From Burkholderiales bacterium 68-10 (GTDB lineage: Bacteria; Pseudomonadota; Gammaproteobacteria; Burkholderiales; Burkholderiaceae_C): a DNA stretch of 34,085 nucleotides. A model generated the notes under the pieces. That model was not told the origin of the DNA. It made no database searches and saw only the letters and a list, made by a program, of their open reading frames with translations. Shown in pieces: positions 1 through 9,558 of the stretch. The stretch is from contig MKTG01000060.1 in NCBI GenBank assembly GCA_001897615.1, positions 13,321 to 47,405 on the forward strand, in the 5' to 3' direction. Numbering within the stretch: position 1 is the stretch's first letter; every line of letters starts with the position of its first letter. A program made the position numbers and the translations under genes.

Positions 1-764
1 GCTTCGGCCATGTGCCGGAACTGCTGATCACCTTCGGCCTGTCGTATGTGGCCCTGGAACTGGTGCAGCTCATCTGGGGCCGGCTGGCGCTGGAATTCCA
101 TCCGCCCGAGGTACTGCAAGGCCCTGCGTTCACCCTCATCAAGGACGCCACCGGCGCTCTGGGGCTGGCCTGGGGTGCTGCACCGGCCCAGGTCTGCCAG
201 GCCGCCGGGGCCGTCTGCTCGCCCTTTCCGGCCACGCGCGGCTTCATGATGCTGTCGGCGGTGGTGATGCTGGTATCGGTCTGGCTGCTGCTGACGCGCA
301 CCCGCATCGGCCTGGTGATCCAGGCCGCGCTGACGCACCCGGAGACGGTGGAAACGCTGGGCCACAACGTGCCGCGCGTGTTCATGCTGGTGTTCGGGGC
401 GGGCTGCGCGCTGGCCGGGCTGGCGGGCGTTGTGGGCGGCATGACCTTCCTGACCGAGCCGGCCATGGCGGCCACCGTGGGCTCGATCATCTTCGTGGTG
501 GTGGTGGTCGGCGGCATGGGTTCGCTGGCCGGCGCCTTCGTGGCCTCGCTGATCATCGGCGTGGTGCAGACCTTTGCCGTCGCCCTGGACTATTCGCTTG
601 GCTCGCTGCTGGCGCAGTTGGGCGTGACGCTCAGTCCGGCGCTGCAGGGCAACACGCTGGTCAAGATGACCGTCTCGCAGGTGGCGCCGATCCTGCCTTA
701 TCTGTTCCTGGTGCTGATCCTGATCTTCAGGCCCCGGGGTTTGCTGGGCACACGCGAGGGTTGA
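1..764 (+). CDS. livH: Branched-chain amino acid ABC transporter permease, LivH type (5' truncated by window start)
   Basis: Frame open from base 1 (FGHVPELLITFGLSY...); multi-TM LivH-like protein; followed by livM, livG and livF in order. Confidence 0.9.
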   Translation, partial: FGHVPELLITFGLSYVALELVQLIWGRLALEFHPPEVLQGPAFTLIKDATGALGLAWGAAPAQVCQAAGAVCSPFPATRGFMMLSAVVMLVSVWLLLTRTRIGLVIQAALTHPETVETLGHNVPRVFMLVFGAGCALAGLAGVVGGMTFLTEPAMAATVGSIIFVVVVVGGMGSLAGAFVASLIIGVVQTFAVALDYSLGSLLAQLGVTLSPALQGNTLVKMTVSQVAPILPYLFLVLILIFRPRGLLGTREG

Positions 765-770
765 CGCGCC

Positions 771-2057
771 ATGCTTGTTTCCTCCCGTTCATCGGCCAGT
801 CGCGCGCGCTGGATCACCTGGTCCGGTTTTGCGCTGCTGCTCGTCGTGGCCCCGCTGCTGCTGTCCAGCGGCCTGTCCATCACCATCCTGTCGCAGATCG
901 GCATCGCCATCGTCGTCTGCCTGTCCTACAACATGTTGCTGGGGCAGGGCGGCATGCTCAGCTTCGGTCACGCGGTGTATTCCGGCCTGGGCTCGTACCT
1001 GGCGATCCACGCCCTCAATGCCGCCGCGGCAGGGGCGTTGCCGATCCCGGTGTCGCTGGTTCCGCTGGTCGGCGGCCTGGCCGGCCTGCTGTTCGCCGTG
1101 CTGCTGGGCTATGTGACCACCAAGAAGTCCGGCACCACCTTCGCCATGATCACGCTGGGCGTGGGCGAGCTGGTGTTCGCGATGTCGCTGATGGTGCCGG
1201 AATTCTTCGGCGGCGAGGCCGGGGTGGCGGGCAACCGCGTGGTCGGCGAGCCCTTCCTGGGCATCAGCTTCGGGCCACCGATTCAGGTGTATTACCTGAT
1301 CGCGCTCTACACGTTCCTCAGCGTCGCCGGCATGTACGCCTTCACGCGCACGCCGCTGGGGCGCATGCTCAACGCGGTGCGCGACAACCCTGAGCGGGTC
1401 GAATTCGTCGGCTACAACGCCCAGCACGTGCGCTACCTGGCGTTCATCGTGGCGGGGTTCTTTGCCGGCATCGCCGGCGGGTTGGGGGCGCTGAACTTCG
1501 AGATCGTCACTGCCGAGGTGGTGGGGGCAGGGCGCTCGGGCGCCTATCTGCTGTTCACCTTCCTGGGTGGCGCCACCTTCTTCTTCGGCCCGATCATCGG
1601 CGCGGTGCTCATGGTGCTGGCCTTCGTGCTGTTTTCCGAGCTCACCAAGGCCTGGCTGCTGTACCTGGGGCTGATCTTCATGTTCATGGTGATGTACGCC
1701 CCGGGCGGTATCGCCAGCCTGATCATGATGAACGTGCGGGTGGCACGCTTTGGCCGACTGCGCGGTTTGATCCCGCACTATGTCGTGCTGGCGCTGACCG
1801 CCAGCGTGGCGTTGGCCGGCGCCTCGGCCTTGATCGAGATGATTTACCAGGTGCAGCTCGAAGGCTCCGACGCGGCACTGCGCTTTCTGGGCGTGACGTT
1901 GCAACCGGCGCAAGCGCTGCACTGGCTGCTGGCCGGTGCGGTATTGCTGGTGGGTGGGGCGTTGTTCGAATGGGCGCGCCGTCGCTTTGCGCGCCAATGG
2001 GGCGCCGTGCAGGAAGACATCGAGTTGCGCGTCCGACAGATGGAGGCATCGGCATGA
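771..2057 (+). CDS. livM: Branched-chain amino acid ABC transporter permease, LivM type
   Basis: 428 aa multi-TM protein with LivM-like SYNMLLGQGGMLSFGHAVYSGLG and RVEFVGYN segments; operon position. Confidence 0.92.
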   Translation: MLVSSRSSASRARWITWSGFALLLVVAPLLLSSGLSITILSQIGIAIVVCLSYNMLLGQGGMLSFGHAVYSGLGSYLAIHALNAAAAGALPIPVSLVPLVGGLAGLLFAVLLGYVTTKKSGTTFAMITLGVGELVFAMSLMVPEFFGGEAGVAGNRVVGEPFLGISFGPPIQVYYLIALYTFLSVAGMYAFTRTPLGRMLNAVRDNPERVEFVGYNAQHVRYLAFIVAGFFAGIAGGLGALNFEIVTAEVVGAGRSGAYLLFTFLGGATFFFGPIIGAVLMVLAFVLFSELTKAWLLYLGLIFMFMVMYAPGGIASLIMMNVRVARFGRLRGLIPHYVVLALTASVALAGASALIEMIYQVQLEGSDAALRFLGVTLQPAQALHWLLAGAVLLVGGALFEWARRRFARQWGAVQEDIELRVRQMEASA

Positions 2058-2827
2058 GTGGGCCCGCCCTGCAATTGAAGGACGTGCGCAAGAGTTTCGG
2101 CAAGACCGAGATCATTCGCGGTGTCAGTCTGAGCGTGCAACCCGGCGAGCGCGTCGGCGTGATCGGCCCCAACGGCGCCGGCAAGTCCACGCTGTTCAAC
2201 CTGATCAGCGGGCGCTTCGCGCCCAGCAGCGGCGAAATCCTGCTCAACGGTCAGCGCATCGACGGCCTCAAGCCCTACGAGATCAACCGCCAGGGACTGT
2301 CACGCAGCTTCCAGATCACCAACATCTTCCCCAAGCTCAGCGTGTTCGAGAACCTGCGCTGCGGCGTGCTGTGGAGCCTGGGCTACCGCTACACCTTCCT
2401 GCGCTTTCTGGCCGGCCTCGACGACGCCAACCAGCGCGCCGAGCAGCTGATGCGCAGCATTCACCTGGGGCGCAAGCGCGACACGCTGGCCATGAACCTG
2501 ACCTACGCCGAGCAGCGCGCGCTGGAGATCGGCATCACCATTGCCGGCGGTGCCGACGTCATCCTGCTGGACGAACCCACCGCCGGCATGAGCCGCAGCG
2601 AGACGCGTCACTTCATCGAGCTGATCAAGGAAGTGACCGTGGGCAAGACCTTGCTGACCGTGGAGCACGACATGGGCGTGGTGTTCGGCCTGGCCGACAA
2701 GATCGCGGTGGTGGTGTATGGCGAGGTGCTGGCCTTCGACACCCCCGAGGCGGTGCGCGCCAACGCGCGCGTGCAGGAAGCCTATCTGGGCTCGGTGGTG
2801 GCACAGCAGCAGGAACAGGGGCATTGA
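2054..2827 (+). CDS. livG: Branched-chain amino acid ABC transporter ATP-binding protein, LivG type
   Basis: Walker A GPNGAGKST, Walker B VILLDEPTAG; ATGA overlap with livM places the start at 2054. Confidence 0.93.
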   Translation: MSGPALQLKDVRKSFGKTEIIRGVSLSVQPGERVGVIGPNGAGKSTLFNLISGRFAPSSGEILLNGQRIDGLKPYEINRQGLSRSFQITNIFPKLSVFENLRCGVLWSLGYRYTFLRFLAGLDDANQRAEQLMRSIHLGRKRDTLAMNLTYAEQRALEIGITIAGGADVILLDEPTAGMSRSETRHFIELIKEVTVGKTLLTVEHDMGVVFGLADKIAVVVYGEVLAFDTPEAVRANARVQEAYLGSVVAQQQEQGH

Positions 2828-2829
2828 CG

Positions 2830-3525
2830 ATGCTGAGCGTGCGCGACCTTCACGCCTATTACGGCAAGAGCCATGTGCTGCATGGCGTGCAATTCGACGT
2901 CCAGCCCGGCGAAATCGTGGCGCTGCTGGGGCGCAATGGCTCGGGCCGCTCGACCACCGCCAAGGCCATCATGGGGATGGTGCAGGCACAGGGCACGGTG
3001 CGCTTCAAGGAGCACGCGCTGCTCGGCCGCAAGCCGTTCGAGATCGCCCACCTGGGGCTGGGCTACGTGCCGGAAAGCCGCGACATCTTTCCGACCCTGA
3101 CGGTGCAGCAGAACCTGCTGCTGGGGCAGAAGGGTTCGGGCAAGGGCAGCCGCTGGGGCTTTGACGACATGTACGCCATGTTCCCGCGCCTGAAGGAGCG
3201 CGAGCACACCGAAGCCGGCGTGCTGTCGGGCGGCGAGCAGCAGATGCTGACCCTGTGCCGCACCCTGATGGGCGATCCCGATCTCATCATCATCGACGAG
3301 CCGACCGAAGGCCTGGCGCCCAAGATCGTCGAACTGGTGGGTGAGTACCTGAGGAAGCTGAAGGAGCGGGGCATTTCGGTGCTGCTGATCGAGCAGAAAC
3401 TGACGATCGCCATGCAGATCTCCGATCGGGTGCTGGTCATGGGGCATGGGAGCATCGTGTTTGAAGGCGCGCCCGAGCAACTGCGCGCCGATGCCGCGAT
3501 CCGCAAGGAGTGGCTGGAAGTCTGA
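2830..3525 (+). CDS. livF: Branched-chain amino acid ABC transporter ATP-binding protein, LivF type (variant Walker A)
   Basis: MLSVRDLHAYYGKSHVLHGV, LSGGEQQML signature, LIIIDEPTEGLAP Walker B; Walker A reads GRNGSGRST. Confidence 0.93.
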   Translation: MLSVRDLHAYYGKSHVLHGVQFDVQPGEIVALLGRNGSGRSTTAKAIMGMVQAQGTVRFKEHALLGRKPFEIAHLGLGYVPESRDIFPTLTVQQNLLLGQKGSGKGSRWGFDDMYAMFPRLKEREHTEAGVLSGGEQQMLTLCRTLMGDPDLIIIDEPTEGLAPKIVELVGEYLRKLKERGISVLLIEQKLTIAMQISDRVLVMGHGSIVFEGAPEQLRADAAIRKEWLEV

Positions 3526-3813
3526 TTTGGGCGCGGTTGCCGGGTCATGATCAGGCCATCGCCGCGGGCACCGCCGCCCAAGAGAATTTTGGCTGCAAGA
3601 ATCGCCAAACCGGTGAACTACCGGCGCAACCAGCTATCAAATTCGCAGCGCGCGACGCCATCGTCTCTCCCGTGACAGCCGCTGCGCCACCCGATGGCGC
3701 ATACTACGGACCACCTGTTTGATCGTGGCCGCGCCTGGTCTTGACGGGCGTCGCTGAAGGCCGCGCAACCACTACCCACCCTTCCTGCATCCGAGCACAC
3801 TTGAGGAGCCCGC

Positions 3814-5925
3814 ATGAGCGCTGACTACCAGTTGGACGGCGACGTCGCCGTCATTACCCTGAACAACCCGCCCGTCAACGGCCTGGGCTACGCCACACGG
3901 GTGGGCATCACCAGCGGGCTGGAAAAGGCCAATGCCGACCCGGCGGTCAAGGCCATCGTCATCACCGGCGCCGGCAAGGCGTTTTCCGGCGGAGCCGACA
4001 TTCGCGAGTTCGGCACGCCCAAGGCCTTGCAGGAGCCCAATCTCAATTCGGTCATCCTGACCATCGAGAACTCCGCCAAGCCGGTCGTCGCCGCGATTCA
4101 CAGCGTCGCCATGGGTGGCGGGCTGGAACTCGCGCTCGGCTGCCATTACCGGGTGGCCGCGCCGGGCGCCCAGATCGCGCTGCCCGAAGTCAAGTTGGGC
4201 ATCCTGCCGGGGGCCGGTGGCACGCAGCGCCTGCCGCGCGTGCTGGGCGTGGAAACCGCGCTGAACATGATCGTCAAGGGCGATCCGGTACCCAGCGAGG
4301 TGCTGGCCGGCCTGCCGGGGCAGAAGCTGTTCGACCAGATGGCGGCCAACGCCGAATCGCTGCTGCGAGAAGCCGTGGCCTTCGCGGGTCAGGTGGCCGC
4401 AAAACAGGCGGCTGGCGAGCCACTGCCCCTGGTACGCAACTTGCCGTGTAAGCACCCGCAAGGCGACGCCTACTTCCAGTTCGCCCGCAACATGGTCAAG
4501 GGCATGGCCAAGAACTTCCCGGCTCCCGCGCGCTGCGTAGATGCGGTGGAAGCGGCGACGAAGCAGAAGTTCGACGCCGGCATGGCGACCGAGCGCGCGA
4601 TCTTCATCGAGCTGATGACCACGCCCGAGAGCGCCGCGCTGCGCCATGTGTTTTTCGCCGAGCGCGCGGCCAGCAAGATCCCCGACGTGGGTGACGACGT
4701 CAAGCCGCGCACCATCAACAAGGTGGCGGTGATCGGCGCCGGCACCATGGGCGGCGGCATCTCGATGAACTTCTTGAACGCCGGCATTCCGGTCACCATC
4801 CTGGAGACCAAGCAGGAAGCGTTGGACCGCGGCCTGTCCACCATCCGCAAGAACTACGAGGCGCAGGTCAAGAAAGGCAAGCTGAAACAGGACAAGTACG
4901 AGCAGCGCATGGCCTTGCTCACGCCCACCCTGACGTATCAGGACATCGCCGACGCCGATCTGGTGATCGAGGCGGTGTTCGAGGAACTGGGCGTCAAGGA
5001 GCAGGTGTTCAAGCAGCTCGACGCCGTGATGAAGCCCGGCGCCATCCTGGCGAGCAACACCTCGACGCTGGACGTGGACAAGATCGCCGGCTTCACCCAG
5101 CGCCCGCAGGACGTGGTCGGCATGCACTTCTTCAGCCCAGCCAACGTGATGAAGCTGCTCGAAGTGGTGCGCGGCGCCAAGACCGCCAAGGACGTGCTGG
5201 CCACGGTGATGCAGATCGCCAAGAAGATCAAGAAAACGGCCGTGGTCTCGGGCGTGTGCGACGGCTTCATCGGCAACCGCATGATCGAGCAATATAGCCG
5301 CCAGGCCGGCTTCTTGCTGGAGGAGGGCGCCACGCCGCAGCAGGTGGACAAGGCGATCGAGAAATTCGGTTTCGCCATGGGCCCCTTCCGCATGGGTGAC
5401 CTGGCGGGCAACGACATTGGATGGGCCATCCGCAAGCGCCGCTACGTCGAAAAGCCCGGAATGAAGTACAGCAAGATCGCCGATCTGCTGTGCGAGCTGG
5501 GCCGCTACGGCCAGAAAACCGGCGCCGGCTGGTACGACTACCAAGCCGGCAAGCGCGACGCCCTGCCGTCCAAGCTGGTCGAGGACATGATCGCCACGCA
5601 TCGGCAGGCGCAGGGCATCAGCCCACGCAAGATCAGCGACGAGGAGATTGTGCAGCGCCTGGTGTACGCGCTGGTCAACGAAGGTGCGCGCATCCTGGAA
5701 GACGGCATTGCCAGCAAGGCCAGCGACATCGACATGGTGTACCTGACGGGCTATGGTTTTCCGCTGTGGCGTGGCGGCCCGATGAAGTACGCCGACCAGG
5801 TCGGCTTGTTCAACGTGGCCGAAAGCATGAAGCGCTTTGCCCGGAACCCGCTGGACGACGCCAGCTTCTGGCAACCCGCACCACTGCTGGCCAAGCTGGC
5901 GGCCGAAGGCAAGTCATTCGGCTGA
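3814..5925 (+). CDS. Bifunctional enoyl-CoA hydratase/3-hydroxyacyl-CoA dehydrogenase (FadB/FadJ family)
   Basis: N-terminal crotonase domain ([16 protein letters not shown]), central NAD-binding [14 protein letters not shown]-terminal 3HCDH domains; 703 aa. Confidence 0.92.
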   Translation: MSADYQLDGDVAVITLNNPPVNGLGYATRVGITSGLEKANADPAVKAIVITGAGKAFSGGADIREFGTPKALQEPNLNSVILTIENSAKPVVAAIHSVAMGGGLELALGCHYRVAAPGAQIALPEVKLGILPGAGGTQRLPRVLGVETALNMIVKGDPVPSEVLAGLPGQKLFDQMAANAESLLREAVAFAGQVAAKQAAGEPLPLVRNLPCKHPQGDAYFQFARNMVKGMAKNFPAPARCVDAVEAATKQKFDAGMATERAIFIELMTTPESAALRHVFFAERAASKIPDVGDDVKPRTINKVAVIGAGTMGGGISMNFLNAGIPVTILETKQEALDRGLSTIRKNYEAQVKKGKLKQDKYEQRMALLTPTLTYQDIADADLVIEAVFEELGVKEQVFKQLDAVMKPGAILASNTSTLDVDKIAGFTQRPQDVVGMHFFSPANVMKLLEVVRGAKTAKDVLATVMQIAKKIKKTAVVSGVCDGFIGNRMIEQYSRQAGFLLEEGATPQQVDKAIEKFGFAMGPFRMGDLAGNDIGWAIRKRRYVEKPGMKYSKIADLLCELGRYGQKTGAGWYDYQAGKRDALPSKLVEDMIATHRQAQGISPRKISDEEIVQRLVYALVNEGARILEDGIASKASDIDMVYLTGYGFPLWRGGPMKYADQVGLFNVAESMKRFARNPLDDASFWQPAPLLAKLAAEGKSFG

Positions 5926-5932
5926 CCGAATA

Positions 5933-6024
5933 CCGGACGCGAAAGGCCCGCGAAGGGCGCGAAAGAATTCAAGGAAATCCTCTTTAGGTCTCATTTGCGT
6001 CTTTCGCGCTTTCTTTGCGTCCGG
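5933..6024. repeat. REP-like intergenic hairpin with terminal inverted repeat CCGGACGC/GCGTCCGG
   Basis: ccggacgc 5933-5940 is the exact reverse complement of gcgtccgg 6017-6024; interior carries CGCGAAAG/CTTTCGCG units. Confidence 0.6.
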
Positions 6025-6082
6025 CTGTTCTCTAGCCCACACTCCACCCCCCGCATACAGCTATTGAATCAGGAGCAATCCA

Positions 6083-7258
6083 ATGACATCCGCCCTCATC
6101 GTCTCCACCGCCCGTACCCCGCTTGCCAAGAGCTGGAAGGGCGCCTTCAACATGACGCACGGCGCCACGCTGGGTGGCCACGCGGTGCAGCACGCCATTC
6201 AGCGCGCCGGCATCGAAGCCGCCGCCGTCGATGACGTCATCATGGGCTGCGCAAACCCCGAGGGCGCCACGGGCGCCAACATCGCGCGCCAGATCGCGCT
6301 GATGGCTGGTTGCCCCGTCACCACCTCGGGCACCACCGTCAACCGTTTTTGCTCCTCCGGCCTGCAAACGATTGCACTGGCGTCGCAACGCGTGATTGCC
6401 GGCGAAGCCGAAGTCTTTGTGGCCGGCGGCGTGGAGAGCATTTCCTGCGTGCAGCAGGAAATGAACAAGCACATGCTGGCCGACCCAGCGCTGCTCGCCA
6501 GGAAGCCGGAGGTCTACTGGAGCATGCTGCAAACCGCCGAGCAGGTGGCCAAGCGCTACGGCATCGGCCGTGATGCCATGGACGAATACGGCGCCGCCAG
6601 CCAGCAAAAGGCCTGTGCGGCCCAGGCCGCGGGCAAGTTTGACGATGAGATTGCGCCGATCACCGTCACCGCCGGCGTGGCCGACCCCGTGCTGGGTCTG
6701 CGCACCCGGCAGGTGACGTGCAGCAAGGACGAAGGCACGCGCGAAGGCACCACCAAGGAAGGCATCGCCAGCATCAAGCCCGCGCTGCCCGGCGGCCTGA
6801 TCAGCGCCGGCAACGCCAGCCAATTCTCAGATGGCGCTGGCGCCTGCGTGGTGGTCAGCGAACAGTACGCCAGCCAGAAAAACCTCAAACCCCTTGGCCG
6901 CTTCCTGGGCTTTGCCGTGGCCGGCTGCGAACCCGACGAGATGGGTATCGGCCCCGTGTTCGCGGTGCCGAAGGTGCTGGCCAAGCTGGGCTTGAAGGTC
7001 GGCGACATCGACCTGTGGGAGCTGAACGAGGCCTTTGCCGTGCAGGTGCTGTACTGCCGCGACAAGCTGGGCATCCCGGCCGATCGTCTGAACGTCAATG
7101 GTGGCGCCATCGCGCTCGGCCACCCGTACGGCGTCAGCGGTCAACGTCTGACCGGGCACGCGCTGATCGAGGGCAAGCGCCGCGGCGCCAAGCGCGTGTG
7201 CGTGACCATGTGCATCGGCGGCGGCATGGGTGCTGCCGGGGTATTCGAAGTGCTGTAA
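6083..7258 (+). CDS. Thiolase (acetyl-CoA acyltransferase)
   Basis: [17 protein letters not shown] active-site Cys, [17 protein letters not shown], and C-terminal [13 protein letters not shown]; 391 aa. Confidence 0.94.
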   Translation: MTSALIVSTARTPLAKSWKGAFNMTHGATLGGHAVQHAIQRAGIEAAAVDDVIMGCANPEGATGANIARQIALMAGCPVTTSGTTVNRFCSSGLQTIALASQRVIAGEAEVFVAGGVESISCVQQEMNKHMLADPALLARKPEVYWSMLQTAEQVAKRYGIGRDAMDEYGAASQQKACAAQAAGKFDDEIAPITVTAGVADPVLGLRTRQVTCSKDEGTREGTTKEGIASIKPALPGGLISAGNASQFSDGAGACVVVSEQYASQKNLKPLGRFLGFAVAGCEPDEMGIGPVFAVPKVLAKLGLKVGDIDLWELNEAFAVQVLYCRDKLGIPADRLNVNGGAIALGHPYGVSGQRLTGHALIEGKRRGAKRVCVTMCIGGGMGAAGVFEVL

Positions 7259-7278
7259 GCACACCCTGCAAGCTGCCC

Positions 7279-7321
7279 GCGCCTTGCCCGGATGTCATGG
7301 TCCGCGCAAGGCGCTTTTTTT
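7279..7321 (+). terminator. Rho-independent terminator after the thiolase gene
   Basis: gcgccttgc (7279-7287) / gcaaggcgc (7306-7314) stem followed by a run of Ts (7315-7321). Confidence 0.8.
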
Positions 7322-7459
7322 CTCGCGACTCTGGTGGCTTGGTTGTTCACCGTCGGAGCGACTGGCAGAGGGAAATCGCGGCGATCATATGGCCTCTGCG
7401 TTGGTGTCTGGGCGACCCGAGTGTGCTATCCGGGAGGCCACCCTTAATGCTTCATACGA

Positions 7460-7476
7460 TGTGTATTATGTAAATA
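7460..7476 (+). repeat. Left attachment-like site (dif-like), TGTGTATTATGTAAATA
   Basis: Identical to 18139-18155; TTATGTAAAT resembles the XerD arm of dif (E. coli TTATGTTAAAT). Confidence 0.75.
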
Positions 7477-7532
7477 CGCGATCACCAAGCCGCTGTCGAT
7501 CGTCGCGATGTGCTGAACTCGGGCCTTTGCCC

Positions 7533-8012
7533 ATGTTCCAAGCGCCCACGTCGGCCGGTATCCCGCCGCTCTCCGTACTGCTCGACTCCATCCCGGCCCG
7601 GCCGCACCAGCTCGCGCGCCACCTCGGGGTTTCCGTCGCCACCTTGAACCGCTGGCGCCGCGCCGATCAGGCGCCGCGCGCCGCGATGCTGGCGCTGTTC
7701 TGGGAAAGCCCATGGGGCCGCTCGTTCGCGCATGCCGCAGTGTTCAACGAGGCGCGCCAGCAAGCGGCGCTGGCGCGGTCGCTGGCCGATGCCTTGCACC
7801 AGGCGCGCGGGCAGCTCGGCCGGATGCTTCTCGATTACCACGCGCCGCGCGCGGCCAACTGGCCTCTATTTTCGGTAAATTTCGGATCGGTGGCCCACGT
7901 CGATCACGGTGATGGTGATGATGTGGTCTTCGATCAGCACGATCACGCGCCAATCTCGCACGCGGTAGCGCCACAGGCCGGCCATGTCGCCTTCCAGCGG
8001 CTTGCCCTTTGA
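7533..8012 (+). CDS. HTH-domain protein of phage type (C-terminal end uncertain; overlaps the convergent toxin gene)
   Basis: ARHLGVSVATLNRWRRADQAPRAAMLALFWESPWGRS reads as a helix-turn-helix protein of the kind seen in small prophages. Confidence 0.6.
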   Translation: MFQAPTSAGIPPLSVLLDSIPARPHQLARHLGVSVATLNRWRRADQAPRAAMLALFWESPWGRSFAHAAVFNEARQQAALARSLADALHQARGQLGRMLLDYHAPRAANWPLFSVNFGSVAHVDHGDGDDVVFDQHDHAPISHAVAPQAGHVAFQRLAL

Positions 8013-8135
8013 TCTGGGGTTGCCGCTGTCTGCCACGCCTTGGACGTACAGCAGCAGCTCGCGGGTGATTTGTGGATCGAGCTTGCGCAGCTTGCGCGCG
8101 GCCGACTGGCCGATCTGAACGCCCCAGGCCTTCAC
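7866..8135 (-). CDS. RelE/ParE-family toxin-like protein
   Basis: MKAWGVQIGQSAARKLRKLDPQITRELLLYV...GDMAGLWRYRVRDWRVIVLIEDHIITITVIDVGHRSEIYRK, typical RelE layout; coupled to the upstream gene. Confidence 0.88.
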   Translation of the reverse strand: MKAWGVQIGQSAARKLRKLDPQITRELLLYVQGVADSGNPRSKGKPLEGDMAGLWRYRVRDWRVIVLIEDHIITITVIDVGHRSEIYRK

Positions 8136-8374
8136 AGGCCAAGCTCTTCCATGAATTGCTTCAGGGGTATGGGCTTGTCGATGCCGTCTTTCATGCGCTG
8201 CACTGCGCGCGTGGCGTTGCGCACGTCTATCCAGTCTTCGATGATTTCGGCGATCTTGCGATCGAGCGCGCCACGAACGCCGCTGGCACGCCGGAACTCT
8301 GCCAGAAGCTCGCCCGGCAGCGCCACAAGCTCGCCACCTCGCGGGATGTTCGATTCGTTGGCTGTGTCGCTCAT
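8132..8374 (-). CDS. Probable antitoxin partner of the RelE-like toxin
   Basis: 80 aa small protein immediately upstream of and overlapping the toxin start (ATGA-type coupling). Confidence 0.7.
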   Translation of the reverse strand: MSDTANESNIPRGGELVALPGELLAEFRRASGVRGALDRKIAEIIEDWIDVRNATRAVQRMKDGIDKPIPLKQFMEELGL

Positions 8375-8509
8375 GGCGCGATTGTAGGGCGCGTGAACGA
8401 AAACGACCACTGCCGGCGCGATCCGTTCAATACGCGCCGGCATGGTAGATGTGCGAATTTTTAAGGATCTCCGGGTCTCGCGATGCGATCATCGCGCCGG
8501 CCGGCCGGT

Positions 8510-8578
8510 TCAGCGCTTGCGCTTCTTGAATCGGCCCTTGCTGTCTCGCGCCGGGGTGCGCTTCTTGCGTTTTGGCAT
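8510..8578 (-). CDS. 22-aa highly basic peptide MPKRKKRTPARDSKGRFKKRKR (below the ORF-track cutoff)
   Basis: Strong Shine-Dalgarno AAAGGAGCTGCC-ATG; more than half of residues are K/R; last gene of the structural operon. Confidence 0.65.
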   Translation of the reverse strand: MPKRKKRTPARDSKGRFKKRKR

Positions 8579-8589
8579 GGCAGCTCCTT

Positions 8590-8739
8590 TCAGTGTCCGC
8601 TGGGTGTTCCCCAGGCGTTTTTGATCCAGTCGCGCAGCGCTGGGACGTTGGAAATGATGGCGGCGGCGAGGATCGCGCCACCCAGAACGATGATGGTTTC
8701 GCGGGCCAGCTCGGGCGCGGTCGGTATCCAGGATTTCAC
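8590..8739 (-). CDS. 49-aa small membrane protein (GTG start; below the ORF-track cutoff)
   Basis: GAAGGAGGGGCGGGC-GTG; VKSWIPTAPELARETIIVLGGAILAAAIISNVPALRDWIKNAWGTPSGH, one TM helix; overlaps the upstream gene. Confidence 0.6.
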   Translation of the reverse strand: MKSWIPTAPELARETIIVLGGAILAAAIISNVPALRDWIKNAWGTPSGH

Positions 8740-8897
8740 GCCCGCCCCTCCTTCAGCCCGGGCAGGATGTAGCCGGCTTGCACCAGCAGCATGCGAACCT
8801 CAGTTTCGAGCCGCGTCAGGCGCGATTGATAGGACAGCAGGCCACCGACCACCGGAATCAGCAGCACATTCAGCCATGGCAGCAGATCGGCAATCAT
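8736..8897 (-). CDS. 53-aa small membrane protein
   Basis: MIADLLPWLNVLLIPVVGGLLSYQSRLTRLETEVRMLLVQAGYILPGLKEGRA; 4-bp overlaps with neighbours. Confidence 0.65.
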   Translation of the reverse strand: MIADLLPWLNVLLIPVVGGLLSYQSRLTRLETEVRMLLVQAGYILPGLKEGRA

Positions 8898-9136
8898 GCG
8901 GACTCGCCAGCGGCAGGCGTGCCGGCGCTGGCCGGTTGCTCGATGGTCGGCGCGGTATCGGCGATCTGCGCGCTCAGCTTGCCCATCGCCATGCGCAGGA
9001 AGATGCCAACCAGCCCGGTGGCGACGGTCTGCAAGGCGGCGCCGGTTGTCAGTATGCCGTCCGCGTAGCCGGCGCCGGATGCCGCGATGGCGGCGATGGA
9101 TGTCCAGAAGGTTTTGCTTTTCAGGATGTTTTTCAT
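8894..9136 (-). CDS. Small membrane protein, holin-like in layout
   Basis: MKNILKSKTFWTSIAAIAASGAGYADGILTTGAALQTVATGLVGIFLRMAMGKL..., short with two hydrophobic segments; overlaps the next gene. Confidence 0.65.
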   Translation of the reverse strand: MKNILKSKTFWTSIAAIAASGAGYADGILTTGAALQTVATGLVGIFLRMAMGKLSAQIADTAPTIEQPASAGTPAAGESA

Positions 9137-9150
9137 GGGTGCTCTCGGGG

Positions 9151-9558
9151 TTACCAGGAACCGGACGCGCCGCCGCCTTGGTACGGTCGGACGTCGGGCA
9201 GGTCGTACCATGCCCAGCTGCCTGGCGGTGCCGGCGCGGGCGTGGGTTCGGGGTTGAAAACGTCGTAAAGCCAGCCGCCGAGTGACCATGAATCGTCATC
9301 CGCGATCACGCCTCCCACGGCGTTGACTGACCGATAAACGATGTTCTGATCGCTGGCCGGGTTGAAGGTCGTTCCGGCGTGGTGCCCGACAAAATCCGCC
9401 GCGCCAGAGACGCCGCCGGCGAAGCCATCCCAGGCCGCGCCGGCCACGCCGGCCGCGCCGTCCCAGGCACGGCCAGCGGCGCCGCTCGCGCGGTTGACCA
9501 GGTACAGCGCCAGCAGTGCGGCCGTGCCGGCGAAAATGGCGGCGGTTGCGGGTTTCAT
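9151..9558 (-). CDS. Putative virion membrane-associated protein (N-terminal TM)
   Basis: MKPATAAIFAGTAALLALYLVNRASG...TFNPASDQNIVYRSVNAVGGVI; operonic overlap. Confidence 0.65.
   Translation of the reverse strand: MKPATAAIFAGTAALLALYLVNRASGAAGRAWDGAAGVAGAAWDGFAGGVSGAADFVGHHAGTTFNPASDQNIVYRSVNAVGGVIADDDSWSLGGWLYDVFNPEPTPAPAPPGSWAWYDLPDVRPYQGGGASGSW

Noticed and set aside
789-1997. 402-aa minus-strand ORF
   Set aside because: Shadow ORF opposite livM with low-complexity His/Gln composition.
3772-5874. 700-aa minus-strand ORF
   Set aside because: Antisense to a clear FadB/FadJ-family gene; His/Arg/Asp-rich shadow ORF typical of high-GC coding DNA.
8427-8681. 84-aa minus-strand ORF in the ORF track
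   Set aside because: Out of frame with the SD-preceded 22-aa and 49-aa ORFs; composition not protein-like.
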